8,130 nt of DNA from an uncultured Thermomonas sp. (lineage in GTDB: Bacteria; Pseudomonadota; Gammaproteobacteria; Xanthomonadales; Xanthomonadaceae), in assembly GCA_946480065.1 (NCBI GenBank), contig CAMLJA010000080.1, forward strand, positions 1 to 8,130. The letters are read 5' to 3'. Positions 6,657 to 8,130 of this stretch are shown one piece after another; position 1 is the first letter of the stretch, and each line of letters starts with the position of its first letter. The position numbers were made by a program, and so were the translations under genes. Under the pieces are notes generated by a model. That model searched no databases, was not told the DNA's origin, and worked only from the letters and a program-made list of their open reading frames with translations.

Positions 6657-7711
6657 GCCGCGGCGGCCGCGCCTGGACGCTGGCGGCGATCGAGCGCCTG
6701 CACCGCGAGGCCGCGCGCTCGGCCGACACCCACCTGCTGCAGCTGCGGCTGCCCGCGTTCGCCGGGATCGACTTCTACCTGAAGGACGAGGCCGCGCACC
6801 CCACCGGCAGCCTCAAGCACCGGCTGGCGCGCTCGCTGTTCCTGTACGCGCTGTGCAACGGCCGCCTGCGCGAGGGCCAGGCGGTGGTGGACGCGTCCTC
6901 CGGCAGCACCGCGATCTCCGAGGCGTGGTTCGCACGGCTGCTGGGGCTGCCGTTCGTGGCGGTGATGCCGGCCTGCACCGCGCCGGCCAAGATCGAGGCC
7001 GTGCGCGCGCTGGGCGGGCGCTGCGAGCTGACCGGGGCCGGCGCCTGCACCCAGGCGCGGGCGCGCGAGATCGCCGACGGCGGCGCCTGCTTCCTGGACC
7101 AGTTCGGGCTGGCCGAACGCGCCACCGACTGGCGCGGCAACAACAACATCGCCGAGTCCATCGTGCAGCAGATGGCGCGCGAGCCGCATCCCGAGCCCGC
7201 GTGGATCGTGTGCGGCGCCGGCACCGGTGGCACCTCCGCCACCATCGGCCGCTACCTGCGCTACCGCGGGCTGGGCACGCGGCTGTGCGTGGCCGAACCG
7301 GCCGGCGGCGCGTTCGCCCGCGGCTGGCGCGACGACGATACCGGCGCGCTGGCCAGCCGCCCCACCGTGGTCGAGGGCATCGGCCGGCCGCACGCGGAAC
7401 CCGGCTTCGTGTACGCGGTGGTCGACGCGGTGGAGGAGGTGGAGGACACCGAGTCGATCGCCGCCAGCTGGCTGCTGGAGGATCTGCTGGGTCGCCGCTA
7501 CGGCGGTTCCTCCGGCACCAACCTGGCCGCCTGCGTTCGGCTGGCGGAGGCGATGCGCCAGCGCGGCCGCACCGGCAGCATCGTCACCTTGCTGTGCGAC
7601 CGCGGCGAGCGCTACGCGCAGACCCTGTTCGATCCGGGCTGGCTGGCGGCGCGCGGGATCGACCCGGTGCCCGCCCGCGCCGCGCTGGCGGCGCGGCTGC
7701 AGCTGCCCTGA
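6653..7711 (+). CDS. PLP-dependent cysteine synthase-family enzyme, Cds1-like (putative L-cysteine desulfhydrase)
   Basis: Fold-type II PLP enzyme of 352 residues, presumably cytosolic. Lys55 in HPTGSLKHRLARSLF is the Schiff-base lysine. ASSGSTA (81-87) is the substrate-binding loop, GAGTGGT (188-194) the phosphate-binding loop, and GGSSGTN (284-290) the equivalent of GISSGAN in CysK. The HPTGSLKHR wording and length resemble the Cds1 group (M. tuberculosis Rv3684, L-cysteine to H2S, pyruvate and ammonia) more than CysK/CysM, which have about 300-320 residues and a PxGSVKDR motif. Databases would usually call it 'PLP-dependent cysteine synthase family protein'. Whether it makes or degrades cysteine cannot be read from sequence alone. 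The ATG overlaps the sirB2 stop (ATGA at 6653-6656), making it the last gene of the nnrS operon. No terminator follows; a convergent gene ends 12 nt further on. Confidence 0.88.
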   Translation: MSRGGRAWTLAAIERLHREAARSADTHLLQLRLPAFAGIDFYLKDEAAHPTGSLKHRLARSLFLYALCNGRLREGQAVVDASSGSTAISEAWFARLLGLPFVAVMPACTAPAKIEAVRALGGRCELTGAGACTQARAREIADGGACFLDQFGLAERATDWRGNNNIAESIVQQMAREPHPEPAWIVCGAGTGGTSATIGRYLRYRGLGTRLCVAEPAGGAFARGWRDDDTGALASRPTVVEGIGRPHAEPGFVYAVVDAVEEVEDTESIAASWLLEDLLGRRYGGSSGTNLAACVRLAEAMRQRGRTGSIVTLLCDRGERYAQTLFDPGWLAARGIDPVPARAALAARLQLP

Positions 7712-7723
7712 GCCCCCGAATCC

Positions 7724-7981
7724 TCACTCCAGCAGGGCGCGCGCCCGCGCCTGCAGCGCCAGCCATGACGCCTGCAGCGCCTCCGGGCGCGGGGTGACCC
7801 GCGCGATCAGCGCCAGCGCGGCTTCCAGCGCCTGCACGCGCGCCAGCAGCGCGTCGTAGTCGGTCGCGTCCACCAGCTCGCAGCGCCGGTCCTGGCAGAC
7901 GCCCACGCAGGGGCGCGGGGCGTCCACCTTGCCGCAGCCGATGCAGCGCCAGCCCTGGATGCGCTCGACCGGCGCGCCCAT
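7724..7981 (-). CDS. Small protein with N-terminal five-cysteine cluster, function unknown
   Basis: An 85-residue protein that I do not recognise. Residues 11-36 hold WRCIGCGKVDAPRPCVGVC and a further RRC, giving Cys13, Cys16, Cys25, Cys29 and Cys34 (CxxC-x8-C-x3-C-x4-C). This arrangement suits a zinc ribbon or other metal site. From Asp41 on (DYDALLARVQALEAALALIA) it is predicted helical with leucine/alanine heptad-like spacing, possibly a dimerising coiled coil. There is no signal peptide or TM segment. The ATG (complement of 7979-7981) lies 4 nt after the stop of the upstream minus-strand gene, so the two are likely co-transcribed. No strong Shine-Dalgarno is visible. Its stop faces the Cds1-like gene at 12 nt. 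The cysteine pattern and tight spacing support a real gene; no function is proposed. Confidence 0.75.
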   Translation of the reverse strand: MGAPVERIQGWRCIGCGKVDAPRPCVGVCQDRRCELVDATDYDALLARVQALEAALALIARVTPRPEALQASWLALQARARALLE

Positions 7982-7985
7982 GCGC

Positions 7986-8130
7986 TCAGCCGCAGCTGCC
8001 GCAGCAGCCGCAGCTCTCCTCGTCGGCGGCCGCCGCGGTCGCGCCCACCACGAAGTCGATCACCACCGCGCCGGGCTCGCGCTGGCGGTAGCGGATCCCG
8101 ACCGCATCCCCGTATCGCTGCCGCAGCTGG
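7986..8130 (-). CDS. 3' end of a gene for a protein with a Cys/Gly-rich C-terminus, function unknown (partial)
   Basis: Only the last 47 codons are inside the window; the gene enters from the right edge. The visible C-terminus reads QLRQRYGDAVGIRYRQ, then a hydrophobic strand AVVIDFVVGA, an Ala/acidic linker, and ends in ESCGCCGSCG with four cysteines in seven residues. Such a tail could bind a metal or undergo thiol chemistry. The stop (complement of 7986-7988) is 4 nt before the ATG of the five-cysteine protein, implying an operon of two cysteine-rich products. I do not recognise the family. G/C-ending codons and the compact junction support the frame. Confidence 0.66.
   Translation of the reverse strand, partial: QLRQRYGDAVGIRYRQREPGAVVIDFVVGATAAAADEESCGCCGSCG

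Noticed and set aside
6653..7711. Straightforward assignment as CysK or CysM.
   Set aside because: The lysine motif HPTGSLKHR and the 352-residue length fit the Cds1-like branch better; a biosynthetic name would overstate what the sequence shows.
7989..8020. Repeated GCAGC/CGCAGCTGCCG units as a possible tandem repeat or regulatory array.
   Set aside because: They are explained by alternating Cys, Gly and Ser codons of the minus-strand Cys-rich tail; there is no regular repeat-spacer pattern.

Overview
The window is about 70% G+C, its genes are tightly packed and strongly biased to G/C at the third codon position, and its proteins (HemN, a [4Fe-4S] Fnr/Anr regulator, NnrS, bacterial thiopurine methyltransferase) are of proteobacterial type. 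This suggests a high-GC gammaproteobacterium, most likely a Xanthomonadaceae/Lysobacteraceae member such as Luteimonas, Lysobacter, Thermomonas or Pseudoxanthomonas. That placement is inference. The genome clearly handles nitric oxide and low oxygen.

Layout. (1) 1-249: the C-terminal end of a thiopurine S-methyltransferase gene, apparently interrupted by an in-frame TAG. (2) 263-2489: a perfectly spaced FNR/Anr-type promoter, then hemN (oxygen-independent coproporphyrinogen III oxidase) and, 25 nt later, fnr/anr itself. (3) 2521-4961: a second FNR box, norB encoding a single-subunit quinol-dependent nitric oxide reductase (qNOR), and a strong hairpin terminator. (4) 4983-7711: a third FNR box driving nnrS, a SirB2-family membrane protein gene and a PLP-dependent cysteine synthase-family gene of the Cds1 (cysteine desulfhydrase-like) type. 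These three are joined by ATGA stop/start overlaps. (5) 7724-8130, minus strand, convergent: an 85-residue protein with a five-cysteine N-terminal cluster, preceded by the 3' end of a gene whose product ends in a Cys/Gly-rich tail. I recognise neither.

How it fits together. The regulator keeps all four cluster-binding cysteines and the E-x2-S-R recognition helix that reads TTGAT half-sites. Three such boxes sit in front of hemN-fnr, norB and nnrS-sirB2-cds1. At each, a -10-like hexamer lies exactly where a class II (-41.5) promoter needs it. The window therefore reads as a small anaerobic/NO regulon packed with its own regulator: HemN supplies haem without oxygen, qNOR (two b-type haems) reduces NO to N2O, NnrS protects against NO stress, and the Cds1-like enzyme may link cysteine/H2S chemistry to it. 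For hemN and nnrS the predicted transcription start falls on, or one base before, the ATG. This predicts leaderless mRNAs and agrees with the absence of Shine-Dalgarno sequences there.
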